Positions 1 to 8,462 of a stretch of 64,000 nucleotides of DNA are shown in pieces. The notes under the pieces were generated by a model that was given only the letters and a program-made list of their open reading frames with translations, was not told the origin of the DNA and searched no databases. This stretch comes from Thiothrix sp. (GTDB taxonomy: Bacteria > Pseudomonadota > Gammaproteobacteria > Thiotrichales > Thiotrichaceae): the NCBI RefSeq assembly GCF_028714775.1, contig NZ_JAQTLS010000015.1:29979-93978 (forward strand), in the 5' to 3' direction. Every line of letters begins with the position of its first letter. Position 1 is the first letter of the stretch. A program made the translations under genes and the position numbers.

Positions 1-3000
1 TTGCGGCACTTGTTCCTGTGCAATCGTCACGAAACTGCACAGCCGCGCTTCCGAAGCCAGCAAGTCGTAGTAACTCGCATCGCGGTGGCGTTCCGTCACG
101 TTATAACCGATTGCTAGCAAGCGCCGTGGCTTGTCGAACAGGAAGTCATATTGCATACAGGAAAGTTCGCTGGCCTGTTGCGCCACTTTCCCGATAGCAT
201 CAATGCGTTCCTGCGCCCGTTGGCTGGTTTCAGGCATCAGCAACAGTTCCCGCAAGGTCGGAATTCCCGATGTATCGGGGAGATTCGGTGCAAGGAACAA
301 CAATTCATCCAAATGCGCCCGACACTGTTGCGCCAAAGCAAGCCCCCAATCCCCTGTAGGAGCTTGCCCCGCAAGCGATTCCCCCAGCTCAAGGCAACGT
401 TTTGCTGCCGCCAATGTTGTCGGGCGGTCAGTAGCGGCAGCTTCCAGCGCTTTTTGCAAAGGGATCAAGTGCGGTGGAACAATGCCCAGCGTGCTTTCCA
501 CCAACACCCCCAGCGTATCCAGCAACCCTTCCGCCCAACGTACCGCCAAAATCGGCTGGTCAGGCAAAGCCAGCAAGCCCGGACGCAAGGTCAGCAAATG
601 CCCACCAAGGTTGCCGCTATCCACCGTTGACACGTAGCGGGGCAGCAATGGCTGCAAGGTTTGGGTATCGTACCAGTTGTAAAAATGCCCTTGATAACGC
701 TCCAAAACCGCCATCGTGCCCAGCGTATTGGCAGTACGTCCAATCAGCGTGCCTACCGAAATGTAACCAAAGTCGTAAGCTGCCAAATTCGCCAGCAAGG
801 CCATGCCGATATTGGTCGGCGAAGTACGGTGCGCCACCCCGACATCCCGATACACTTGGTAATTATCCGGCGGCAACCAATGGTCATCCGCCACCACCAA
901 GGTCTCGAAATACGCCCACGTGCGGCGGGCAGTTTTCCTTAAGAATACGGTTTGCTCTGCCGTCAGGTGTGCTTCACGGCGGGTCAGCGGTTCACTGATC
1001 CACCAAGAAATCGCGGGTGAAAGCCACCACAACAGCAGGATAGGCGCTGCCGCCACCAATACATCAGGCCGCGCCAGCGCCAAATAACTCCCAGCCAGCA
1101 TTGCCAGCACCGGGGCAACCCACATCGTGCGGTAAGCGGTGGGCAGGTTGTGGCTGCGGCGGTTAACCTCACTTGAGGGGTTCCATTCCAACAGCCGCTG
1201 GGGGGCAAAGCGCATCCGCCACAAGGTACGGATTACCGCATCCAAGCTGAAATAGGCTTCGTAAGGCAGGCAAACCAGTGCCAGTAAAGCTTGGGTAAAA
1301 TGCCCTTCTGCCGCGCGTATTTCAGCCGCAAGGTGTTGGCGTAACAGCAATTCCGCAGGTTTACGCACCAAACTCAGCAGTGAAGCACTCAAGGAGGGGA
1401 TCAGCAAGACCGCAATGACCGCACCCGTCCAAAATCCTGCGGCTGGCAATGCCGTCCAGCCCAGCAACAACAGCGCCGTTAAGGCCGCAGCGGTGAGGCT
1501 ACGCCGCAGATTGTCGAAAATTTTCCAGCGTGACAGCCCCGATAGCGGGTTTTTATGGCGGTTGCCATCCAAGCCCGGAACCGTGGGTAACAGCCATTGC
1601 AGCAGTTGCCAGTCACCGCGAATCCAACGATGCCGACGGTTGACATCGGCGCTGTAACGCAGCGGGTATTCCTCATATAACTGCACATCGCTGAGCAGCC
1701 CCGCCCGCGCATAACAGCCTTCCAACAAGTCATGGCTGAGAATGTGGTTTTCGGGCAGGCGACCGCCGAGTGAATGCTCGAAGGCATCCACGTCGTAAAT
1801 ACCTTTGCCAATGAACGAGCCTTCATGGAACACATCTTGGTAAACGTCGGAAACGGCGCGGGTGTAAGGGTCAATGCCCGATTCCCCGCCATACAAACGG
1901 GCGTAGCGTGAGAGCGCGGAACCTGACAGGCTCACACTGACGCGCGGCTGTAAGATGCCGTAACCTTCGTCCACGCGCTGTTTGGCTGCATCGTAGACCG
2001 CACGGTTCAGCGGGTGCGCCATCGTCCCAACAAATTGGCGGGCGGAATCACGCGGTAACTGGGTATCCGTGTCCAAGGTGATGATGTATTTTACCCCGGA
2101 TAGCATCGTGGTATTGCCCACAATCAGCGCAAACGCCGCCTGCGAACCACCGCGTAACAGCGCATTCAAATCTGCCAGCTTGCCGCGCTTGCGTTCGTAA
2201 CCCATCCACAGTTGCGCTACCGGATTCCAGCGGCGGGGGCGGTGGAACAGGAAGAAGGTGTCACGTTCCGCGCCCGGATATTTTTCATTCAGGTGTTCGA
2301 TGCCTGCTTGTGCCTGCCGTAGCAGCGCGTCATCCTCACTGAGCGTTTCGGTCGGTGCATCCAGAAAGTCAGTCAGCAGGCCGAAATGTAAATGTGCGTC
2401 GCGGTTGGCGAGGAAACGGACTTCCAGCGCCTCAATCATGCCCTCAATGCTGTGGGCGCTGCTTAGCATGGTCGGCACGACCACCAAGGTGCGTGATTGC
2501 ACCGGGATGCCCTCGGAAAAGTCCATGCGCGGCAAGGGGTGTGGCATGGTCAGCAAGGTTGCCAGCCAATTCACCAGTGCCACTGACAAATAGCTCGTCC
2601 CCAGTGCCAACAGGATGCCCAGCAACGCAAGGTTCCCGTCCTGCATCCCGCCAGTATGGGCTTTCAGCAACAAGCTGCCGGTGAAAATTACCGTCAACAA
2701 CGCGATTGCGCCCAAAAAGGTGAACAAGGGGGCGCGGCATATAACCCTTTGCAGCTTTTCGCCCAGCGGTAATTGCGCCCCAACGGTGCGTTCGAGTTGC
2801 GGCAAGCCCCGGTCAATCAGGTAAAAGCCAACATGCGCGGTGCGGTCATCGCTGCCTTTGTCCGCCGCGCTGGTATGCGCCAGTTGCACCGCCAGCCTTG
2901 CCACTTCGGCTTCAGACTGGCGGGTATGTTTGGCAACTTTTTCCACCACATGCCGGTAGCGGTCACGGGTGGCAAAATCCATTTCGGCATAAGCGCCATC

Positions 3001-3996
3001 CAAGTCCTTGCGCAGGGTCTGTTCGACCACGCTCATGGTTTCGACGAATTCCTGCCAATCCATTGAGCCAAGAAAACGCAGGCTACCAATGCTGTTGCCA
3101 ATGGACACTTGATCAGCCGCCTGTTGCTGGCTTTCCACCTGCACCAATTGCTCAATGGTCACGTGCGATTCGGCAAGCAATTGTTCGATCCACGTCAGCG
3201 GCAAGGCCAATACCGCGCTTTGCCACTGCAAACGGCGCACCAGTTCCGCCACAAACGGGGTGGTCATGGGCGGGTTGGAACGTGCCATGTCAGCAATCAC
3301 CAGAATCAGGCTTTTCGGGTCTTTTTCGGCGGTTTCAACCATGCGGTTTGCCCAAGCGTCGGCGAGGTCTTGGTCAATTTTGTCGGCGGTAATGCGGGCG
3401 GCAATGCGGCGCAGGTTTTCGATCAGCGCCAAGCGCAACATGATGGGGATTGCCCATAATTCGCCCAGCTTGAGTGGCGTAATGCTTTGGTAAGCGCCCA
3501 CGAAACGGCTGAGGTTTTCCGGGTCTACTCGCCCGTCACCGTGGGCAATGTTTTCCAGCGCAATGTCATAAACACGCGGCAATCCGGCAGAACCTCCGCC
3601 CAATAAGCGTGGCAGTTCGCGGCTGTAACCTTTGGGGAAGTGGCGTCTGGCAGTGCGGATTTGTTCGTCAATCAGGTAGAAATTATCCAGCAGCCATTCG
3701 CCTGCGGGGGTAAGTTGCCGGTTGGTACTGACAGAGGCGGTCAACATGCGGGAACATTCCATCAGTACGTCTTCGTTATCTGACAACCTGTCCAGCAGTT
3801 GATCTAGCGCTGATACTTGGGTCAGGTGGTGGGATTCCGCCAATGTCCGCCCATGCCGCTCCATCTGTTCGGCACTGAACAGTTCCGCCCGTAACGGTTG
3901 CGTTTCTTTGACCTGATCCCGATAAGCATTGACCCGGAAGGATTGCGCCCCCCATTTGCGGATATTGCCTAACAGGGTTTTGCGGTTTGCTTTCAT
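1..3996 (-). CDS. ndvB: Cyclic beta-1,2-glucan synthase (N-terminal 1332 codons; 3' end outside window)
   Basis: Family members are very large inner-membrane enzymes that make cyclic beta-1,2-glucans from UDP-glucose for export to the periplasm, where they act as osmoregulated glucans. The ATG at 3996 has an AAGGGAT ribosome site and the frame stays open to base 1. The N-terminus carries the family signature around residues 100-130 (NFYLIDEQIRTARRHFPKGY, then SRELP). A GT84-type glycosyltransferase motif TLDTDTQLPR lies near residue 640. The glucoamylase-like domain has begun by the window edge (LLASEARLCSFVTIA, last 20 codons). The C-terminal GH94 phosphorylase part is expected beyond the edge, as full-length relatives are about 2800 residues. 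A 25-bp copy of a REP-like repeat lies in frame at 355-379. Small osmotic-stress-type membrane genes follow upstream on the same strand. The family call is firm; the symbol is by analogy. Confidence 0.9.
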   Translation of the reverse strand, partial: MKANRKTLLGNIRKWGAQSFRVNAYRDQVKETQPLRAELFSAEQMERHGRTLAESHHLTQVSALDQLLDRLSDNEDVLMECSRMLTASVSTNRQLTPAGEWLLDNFYLIDEQIRTARRHFPKGYSRELPRLLGGGSAGLPRVYDIALENIAHGDGRVDPENLSRFVGAYQSITPLKLGELWAIPIMLRLALIENLRRIAARITADKIDQDLADAWANRMVETAEKDPKSLILVIADMARSNPPMTTPFVAELVRRLQWQSAVLALPLTWIEQLLAESHVTIEQLVQVESQQQAADQVSIGNSIGSLRFLGSMDWQEFVETMSVVEQTLRKDLDGAYAEMDFATRDRYRHVVEKVAKHTRQSEAEVARLAVQLAHTSAADKGSDDRTAHVGFYLIDRGLPQLERTVGAQLPLGEKLQRVICRAPLFTFLGAIALLTVIFTGSLLLKAHTGGMQDGNLALLGILLALGTSYLSVALVNWLATLLTMPHPLPRMDFSEGIPVQSRTLVVVPTMLSSAHSIEGMIEALEVRFLANRDAHLHFGLLTDFLDAPTETLSEDDALLRQAQAGIEHLNEKYPGAERDTFFLFHRPRRWNPVAQLWMGYERKRGKLADLNALLRGGSQAAFALIVGNTTMLSGVKYIITLDTDTQLPRDSARQFVGTMAHPLNRAVYDAAKQRVDEGYGILQPRVSVSLSGSALSRYARLYGGESGIDPYTRAVSDVYQDVFHEGSFIGKGIYDVDAFEHSLGGRLPENHILSHDLLEGCYARAGLLSDVQLYEEYPLRYSADVNRRHRWIRGDWQLLQWLLPTVPGLDGNRHKNPLSGLSRWKIFDNLRRSLTAAALTALLLLGWTALPAAGFWTGAVIAVLLIPSLSASLLSLVRKPAELLLRQHLAAEIRAAEGHFTQALLALVCLPYEAYFSLDAVIRTLWRMRFAPQRLLEWNPSSEVNRRSHNLPTAYRTMWVAPVLAMLAGSYLALARPDVLVAAAPILLLWWLSPAISWWISEPLTRREAHLTAEQTVFLRKTARRTWAYFETLVVADDHWLPPDNYQVYRDVGVAHRTSPTNIGMALLANLAAYDFGYISVGTLIGRTANTLGTMAVLERYQGHFYNWYDTQTLQPLLPRYVSTVDSGNLGGHLLTLRPGLLALPDQPILAVRWAEGLLDTLGVLVESTLGIVPPHLIPLQKALEAAATDRPTTLAAAKRCLELGESLAGQAPTGDWGLALAQQCRAHLDELLFLAPNLPDTSGIPTLRELLLMPETSQRAQERIDAIGKVAQQASELSCMQYDFLFDKPRRLLAIGYNVTERHRDASYYDLLASEARLCSFVTIAQEQVPQ
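355..379. repeat. REP-like repeat copy inside the glucan synthase gene
   Basis: These 25 bases are identical to the left half of the element at 54480-54527. They include the TGTAGGAGC arm and the CTTGC-CCC-GCAAG hairpin. Here they are translated in frame as part of the glucan synthase (around LAGQAPTG). The right half of the element is absent. Confidence 0.7.
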
Positions 3997-4046
3997 GGGG
4001 TATCCCTTGCTGGGGTTGGATCAAATGCGGTTTTCATGATTATCTT

Positions 4047-4265
4047 TTAAACATGCTTCAATAACTGTATCGCTACCCCCAACAAGCTTGGCGATAGCTG
4101 GCCTTTATTAAATTTCCCCAAGATGCTGCCGACCAGCAGGGAAGCCCCAACTGATTCGAACGGGTGTTTTTTAATAAATCCGAAATATTCAGTGTTGGCA
4201 GATGCCTTGCGCAATTGCTGTTTGGCTTCTGCTATGGTTTGCGGTTTGTATATCTCAGTCGCCAT
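4047..4265 (-). CDS. Small hypothetical protein of the YqjD/YqjE cluster
   Basis: A 72-residue protein starting MATEIYKPQT. The ATG at 4265 is chosen because AGGAG sits 7 bases upstream; an in-frame upstream ATG at 4292 lies inside the preceding gene and lacks a site. A charged N-terminal helix (about residues 10-35) is followed by a HPFESVGASLLVGSILGKF segment. That segment resembles the C-terminal glycine-rich anchor of YqjD/ElaB-type proteins, but no family name can be given. It overlaps the end of the holin-like gene by 34 bases, so the three small genes 4834 to 4047 probably form one transcript. A role at the membrane is inference only. Confidence 0.7.
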   Translation of the reverse strand: MATEIYKPQTIAEAKQQLRKASANTEYFGFIKKHPFESVGASLLVGSILGKFNKGQLSPSLLGVAIQLLKHV

Positions 4266-4513
4266 ATCATTACTCCTGCTAATAGCAGGCAAATCATCCC
4301 CACTATTAACAAAGCGTCAACTTCTGGCAAATAAAGGCATAAGGTTTGATAAAGGGCGGTCAGAAAGAATCCGGCTGCCACCATGACAAGGAGTGTTGCG
4401 ACCATCAGTATTAAAATGAGGCTTGCTGTTTGCAACACTTTGCTTTGCAGCATACGCCCTTCGGCTTCTGCCAGATCGAACAGGCCAATAATCACTTCAG
4501 TCAGCGCTTTCAC
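4232..4513 (-). CDS. YqjE-like / phage holin superfamily small membrane protein
   Basis: A 93-residue protein with an amphipathic N-terminus and two strong hydrophobic segments (about residues 30-52 and 65-85), ending in a basic RLRYTNRKP tail. This matches YqjE and the putative holin-X superfamily (PF07332), which in proteobacteria usually follows a DUF883 gene, as it does here. The gene starts 3 bases after the upstream stop, suggesting translational coupling. Function is unknown; the holin label reflects fold similarity and does not imply lysis. Confidence 0.75.
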   Translation of the reverse strand: MKALTEVIIGLFDLAEAEGRMLQSKVLQTASLILILMVATLLVMVAAGFFLTALYQTLCLYLPEVDALLIVGMICLLLAGVMIWRLRYTNRKP

Positions 4514-4516
4514 GGC

Positions 4517-4834
4517 TTACTTGCCTTGGCCTAGAACCTTAAACAGGCCGTAACCCACGCCAAAAGCAATTAAGATGCTGGCAACTGGGTTTTTACGGAT
4601 ATGATCACTTACGTCATTAAGGCCAGCGCTACCTGCTTCATATACGTCATGAAGTTTTTGTCCGGCTTGGTCTTGATAGCGTCCGACAGTGCTTTCGAGG
4701 TTGTCGGAAGTGGCTTCGGCTTTGCTTTTGAGGGACTGTAACAGGTCGTTTACTTGGGTGCGCAGGGTGTCAAATTCTTCCCGGAACCCCGATTCCGTCG
4801 CCGTTTCGGCTTCTGCAATTTTGGTGTGTGGCAT
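4517..4834 (-). CDS. DUF883 (YqjD/ElaB-like) membrane-anchored protein
   Basis: A 105-residue protein with an acidic N-terminus, a long helix (about residues 15-80) and the typical C-terminal anchor RKNPVASILIAFGVGYGLFK. In E. coli, YqjD and ElaB are tail-anchored inner-membrane proteins of stationary phase that associate with ribosomes. Whether this one does is not shown here. AAGGAGAGCA precedes the ATG at 4834. It is the first gene of a three-gene cluster with the YqjE-like protein. Confidence 0.85.
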   Translation of the reverse strand: MPHTKIAEAETATESGFREEFDTLRTQVNDLLQSLKSKAEATSDNLESTVGRYQDQAGQKLHDVYEAGSAGLNDVSDHIRKNPVASILIAFGVGYGLFKVLGQGK

Positions 4835-4866
4835 GATTGCTCTCCTTGTTAAATATTATTATTCAG

Positions 4867-5043
4867 TTATTTGGGACCAGCTAACATCCATAGTAACAGG
4901 CCAATAACAGGTAAAATTAGAATGAGTACGACCCACAGGACTTTCGTACCTGTCCCCGCGCCGCTTTGGATAACTTTGATAATACCCCAGACATCAAGAA
5001 CGAGGATGACAAGACCTAAGAGGCCGCCAACTTCAATACCCAT
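4867..5043 (-). CDS. PLDc_N-type two-helix membrane protein
   Basis: A 58-residue protein beginning MGIEVGGLLGLVILVLD. It has two transmembrane helices, separated by IIKVIQSGAGTGTK, and ends WMLAGPK. This is the layout of the small phospholipase D N-terminal-like (PLDc_N) proteins common in stress clusters. The SD AAGGAGT lies 8 bases before the ATG. It stands between the lmo0937-like gene and the DUF883 gene, all on the minus strand. The function of the family is not established. Confidence 0.75.
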   Translation of the reverse strand: MGIEVGGLLGLVILVLDVWGIIKVIQSGAGTGTKVLWVVLILILPVIGLLLWMLAGPK

Positions 5044-5068
5044 GATACAACTCCTTGGTTGTTATGTT

Positions 5069-5215
5069 TTACAAGCTTCGGCCTTGAATAACACGTAACA
5101 AAATAACGATGATCGCAATGACCAAGAGGATATGAATGAGTCCACCCATAGTATATGAGGTAACAAACCCCAGTAACCAAAGGACAATGAGGACGATGGC
5201 GATTAGTTCGAGCAT
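5069..5215 (-). CDS. lmo0937-family (DUF5670) small membrane protein
   Basis: A 48-residue protein MLELIAIVLIVLWLLG... with two hydrophobic segments, a GGLIHILLVIA motif and a basic RVIQGRSL tail. This is the pattern of lmo0937-family membrane proteins, which are often stress induced. AAGGAGAT lies 7 bases before the ATG at 5215. A 7-bp inverted repeat (5228-5247) sits directly upstream of the ribosome site. No biochemical role is known. Confidence 0.8.
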   Translation of the reverse strand: MLELIAIVLIVLWLLGFVTSYTMGGLIHILLVIAIIVILLRVIQGRSL

Positions 5216-5227
5216 ACAACATCTCCT

Positions 5228-5247
5228 TTTGCCATGTATTTGGCAAA
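5228..5247. promoter_or_regulatory. Inverted repeat in the leader of the lmo0937-like gene
   Basis: TTTGCCA and TGGCAAA are separated by 6 bases. The repeat ends at the first base of the AAGGAG ribosome site of the gene starting at 5215. It could be an operator or an RNA hairpin that limits ribosome access. Function is inferred from position only. Confidence 0.4.
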
Positions 5248-5601
5248 GGTTAAATTAAGACGCAATGTCGTTTAATGTGGAACTATTTACGCGCCAACGC
5301 TCGACAATCTGAAGCTTTATGGAATCAGTGTTTCAGACAGTAAAAGATGACATTTTTCGTAGAAAGAAACGGCATTTTATCACTTCCTTGTGCTTGATAG
5401 GGTTTATGTATCAATTGAAATATTGGCTTTTTAGCCACGCCTAAGGAAGGTCTATTTCCATTAGGCGCTACATTTACTTTTATAGCAAGGTAAATCGTCG
5501 CGAAAGCCCTGCAATAAATAGGATAAGAACCGCGCATTAAGTCCTAAAAAATCCGGTTTTTTTAGGGAATAGCCATATTACAGGTGCTTACAAGGCTTTG
5601 T
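5248..5601. other. AT-rich intergenic region
   Basis: About 350 bases between the small membrane-protein cluster and the 3' end of ktrB. No convincing gene is seen. It should contain the promoter of the minus-strand small genes near its left side. An inverted repeat lies at 5543-5566: CCTAAAAAA, 5-base loop, then TTTTTTAGG. That repeat lies just past the ktrB stop and may help end its transcript, but the stem is mostly A:T and would be a weak terminator. Confidence 0.5.
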
Positions 5602-6948
5602 TTACCCCAAATATACCTGACCAGCGGGATACCGTAGCCGTGGTGCTGCCTGTGTTGCCAAGAAAAACCCTAGGGTTAATGGCCCGACCCGCCCGATGAA
5701 CATCAGCAGCATCAACACCGTGCGCCCCAACCCATCGAATTGCGCAGTCAGCCCCCGCGACACCCCCACGGTACACAAGGCCGAAGTTGCTTCAAACAGC
5801 AGGTCAAGGAACTTGCCATCGTTAGAAATCGTCAGGAAAAACATTCCCGTCATCAGCGTCAGAAGGGTCAGCACCGTAATCGCGGTGACTTTCAGCACTT
5901 GATCCATGCCGATGCTGCGCCCAAACACATGCAGTTGCTTTTGCCGCCGGAAAAACGCCACGGTCGCCAGCAGCAGCACGATAAAGGTCGTGACCTTGAT
6001 TCCGCCCGCTGTTGAGGTGCTGCCACCACCGACCAGCATCCACGACACGAAGCTCAGCACCGTGCTGTCGTGCATCCCCGCCAAATCAATGCTGTTAAAC
6101 CCGGCAGTCCGCGCAATCACGGCTTGGAACCAGCTTGCCTGCCATTTATCGAAGGCGCTGCCCATCGCGCCCAAGGTTTTCGCGTTATCCCATTCCAGTG
6201 CGGCGAAAATGACCGTCGACCACACCAACAAAACGCCAGTCCCGACCAGCATCAGCTTGGTATGCAGCGAAAACAGCCGCCACTGGCGCAACTGGAAAAT
6301 ATCCGCAATCACGCTATACCCCAAGCCCCCAACGATCACCAGCATCGGGATAGTAAAATTCACCAGCGGATTGCTTGCCCAACGTACCGCACTGTCCGGG
6401 AACAGCCCGAACCCGGCATTGTTAAACGCGGAAATGCTGTGGAACAACGCCTGCCACAAGCCCTGTTGCCAACCGAATTCCGGCACGGTCACAAACGCCA
6501 GCAACGCAGTACCGCCCAATTCGCACACCACCACCACCCGCAAAATCACTTGCAGCAGGCGCACCAATTCACTCACCGAGGTTTGGTTCAAATCTTCGCG
6601 CAGGAAAACGTGATGCGACATGCCTATCCGCAAGCCCATTGCCGACAGCACCAATACCGCGAATACCATGATCCCCAAGCCGCCCAACTGGATCATCAGC
6701 AAGATGAAAGCCTGCCCCGTGCCAGTGAAATAACTGCCCGTATCCACCACAGCCAGCCCGGTAACAGTCACCGCAGAAACGGCAGTAAACAGCGCATCGC
6801 CCCATGCAATGCCGTTGTGGGTGGAAACCGGCAATTTCAGCAGTAACATCCCGACAGCAATCAGGATGGCATAAGACAAAGCCAGCAGTGCAGGGGGCGG
6901 CAAACTGACCGTGCGTTGGAACGCAAGCGAACGGAGCCAAGCAAACAT
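5602..6948 (-). CDS. ktrB: Potassium uptake channel subunit KtrB (TrkH family)
   Basis: The 448-residue integral membrane subunit of a Ktr-type K+ uptake system. The four-fold MPM architecture is visible through the four selectivity-filter loops: TVTGL (about 61-65), FNNAGFGLF (about 175-183), RTAGFNSID (about 285-293) and CTVGVSRGL (about 395-403), each with the conserved glycine. The length fits KtrB and is shorter than E. coli TrkH. The ATG at 6948 has GGAG 7 bases upstream. The gene follows ktrA by 15 bases, so the two form an operon; the pair would support K+ accumulation on osmotic upshift. Confidence 0.93.
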   Translation of the reverse strand: MFAWLRSLAFQRTVSLPPPALLALSYAILIAVGMLLLKLPVSTHNGIAWGDALFTAVSAVTVTGLAVVDTGSYFTGTGQAFILLMIQLGGLGIMVFAVLVLSAMGLRIGMSHHVFLREDLNQTSVSELVRLLQVILRVVVVCELGGTALLAFVTVPEFGWQQGLWQALFHSISAFNNAGFGLFPDSAVRWASNPLVNFTIPMLVIVGGLGYSVIADIFQLRQWRLFSLHTKLMLVGTGVLLVWSTVIFAALEWDNAKTLGAMGSAFDKWQASWFQAVIARTAGFNSIDLAGMHDSTVLSFVSWMLVGGGSTSTAGGIKVTTFIVLLLATVAFFRRQKQLHVFGRSIGMDQVLKVTAITVLTLLTLMTGMFFLTISNDGKFLDLLFEATSALCTVGVSRGLTAQFDGLGRTVLMLLMFIGRVGPLTLGFFLATQAAPRLRYPAGQVYLG

Positions 6949-6963
6949 GGGATACTCCGCTGG

Positions 6964-7626
6964 TTAAACGCTGTCACTGAATTTGCGTAAGGACGTGCGC
7001 CGCCCCAGCAACAACAGCTTGTCATCCGGGTGCAATTGCGCCGTGCCGCTTTCGCAGGCAATGAATTCGCTGCCGCGCATCAGCCCCAAGCAGCGCAATT
7101 CGTACTTGGCTTCCAGCTTGAGGGATGCCACCGTTTCGCCATCCAAATGTGGCGGCACGGTCATATTGACGATGTGGAAACCGTTACCGAGGCTGACGTA
7201 ATCTCGCACCAGCGGGTTGTGCAGCATCTGCGCGATGTGTTGCCCAATTTCCTCTTCGGGGTGCACGATGCGGTCAGCACCCAACTTGCTCAGGATGCGA
7301 TGGTGGGTACGGCTACTGGCTTTTACCCACACCGATTTTGCCCCCAACATGCGTGCGTTCATGGTGCATAGGATGCTCGCTTCAAGGTCTTCGCCCATCG
7401 CAATCACCACCACGTCGTAGTGCCCGATACCGGCTTCGCGCAGTGCTAATTCATCGCGCCCGTCGGCAATCACGGCTTCCGACAAGCTATTAGCTAAACG
7501 GCTGACGCGCTTCTCGTCAAGGTCAATACCGAGGACGTGGTTGCCGAAACGCACCAATTCCGCTGCCACCGCGCTGCCGAATGTGCCAAGGCCAATAATG
7601 GCGAAACTTTTATGCTGGTGTGCCAC
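6964..7626 (-). CDS. ktrA: Potassium uptake regulatory subunit KtrA (RCK domains)
   Basis: A 220-residue cytosolic regulatory ring subunit. The N-terminal RCK_N Rossmann fold shows IIGLGTFGSAVA (about 9-20) and the acidic GIDLDE that ends strand 2 and favours NAD(H)/adenine nucleotides. The C-terminal RCK_C domain covers about residues 140-220. The start is a GTG at 7626 with AGGAGCG upstream, and no better ATG exists. It is followed directly by ktrB. Nucleotide-gated control of KtrB is known for the family and assumed here. Confidence 0.93.
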   Translation of the reverse strand: MAHQHKSFAIIGLGTFGSAVAAELVRFGNHVLGIDLDEKRVSRLANSLSEAVIADGRDELALREAGIGHYDVVVIAMGEDLEASILCTMNARMLGAKSVWVKASSRTHHRILSKLGADRIVHPEEEIGQHIAQMLHNPLVRDYVSLGNGFHIVNMTVPPHLDGETVASLKLEAKYELRCLGLMRGSEFIACESGTAQLHPDDKLLLLGRRTSLRKFSDSV

Positions 7627-7743
7627 CCCTACGCTCCTTTGTCTGATATATAAGCAATTCTGTCACAATATTGCGGGCTGTTTAATGTTACGATTGTGTT
7701 ACATACAACTGAATGTAAATAAAAACCAACAGGAGAACCAAGA

Positions 7744-8349
7744 ATGGAACAAGCCATTTCCAATGTAAAGTACGTCGGTCAAGCTACCGCCAACCGTTTA
7801 GCCGAACACGGCATCACCACCCTTGAGCAACTCGCCGCGATGAGTGCCGCAGAATTGGCAGCAATCCCCGGTATCGGTGAAAATACCGCGCCCTTAATCA
7901 TCGCCAGCGCCCAAGAATTGTTGCCACCTGCTGCCGCGTCCGAAGCAGCACCCGCCGCTGAAGTTGCTGAACCTGCTGTTGAAACAGCACCCGCCGCCGA
8001 AGCCCCTGCCGAAGTTGAAGCAGTCCCCGTTACCGAAGCAGACGAAGACGACGTGGAGGCGATGTCTGAAACCCTGATCATCGAAGAAATCATCTTCGTT
8101 GAAGACGATGCGCCTGAGGCTGAGCCTGCATCCGGCAAACTGAGCAAGAAACAGAAAAAGGCTGCCAAGAAAGCCAAGAAGAAAGACAAAAAGGCCATGA
8201 AGAAAGCCCTGAAAAAGGCTGAGAAACAGGTCGAGAAAGAAACCAAAGCTGCTGAAAAAGCTGCCCGCAAAGAAGCTAAGCAAGCTGAAAAAGCCGAGAA
8301 AGCGGCGAAAAAAGCTGCCAAGCAAGCCAAAGCGATTGACGCCGAGTAA
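7744..8349 (+). CDS. Helix-hairpin-helix protein with lysine/alanine-rich tail
   Basis: A 201-residue protein in three parts. Residues 1-60 form a helix-hairpin-helix module with VGQATANRLAEHGITT and AAIPGIGENTAPLI, the type that binds DNA non-specifically. Residues 60-130 are acidic and rich in Ala, Glu and Pro. Residues 130-201 are a continuous Lys/Ala/Glu helix built on KKAKK and EKAAKKA repeats, reminiscent of histone H1-like or HU-tail sequences. AGGAG precedes the ATG by 9 bases. It is probably a DNA-binding or nucleoid-associated protein; no named family is recognised. Confidence 0.75.
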   Translation: MEQAISNVKYVGQATANRLAEHGITTLEQLAAMSAAELAAIPGIGENTAPLIIASAQELLPPAAASEAAPAAEVAEPAVETAPAAEAPAEVEAVPVTEADEDDVEAMSETLIIEEIIFVEDDAPEAEPASGKLSKKQKKAAKKAKKKDKKAMKKALKKAEKQVEKETKAAEKAARKEAKQAEKAEKAAKKAAKQAKAIDAE

Positions 8350-8462
8350 GCCTACCCCTGCTGTTTGAATTGATGCCGCTGGTTTCTGGTGCAGTTTCGC
8401 CAGTTGCGCTATGATTCGCGGCTTTCACACACAAACAGCAGAAAATCGGGGTAAACACTACG

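Noticed and set aside
5325..5537. 70-codon minus-strand frame in the ktrB-proximal intergenic region
   Set aside because: No ribosome site, no recognisable pattern, and composition typical of non-coding AT-rich DNA.
6070..6846. 258-codon plus-strand frame opposite ktrB
   Set aside because: It mirrors a clear KtrB and has a Gln/His-rich, unstructured translation.
7779..8330. Antisense hydrophobic frame opposite the HhH protein
   Set aside because: The Lys/Ala-rich tail read backwards gives Phe/Leu runs; there is no independent start signal.
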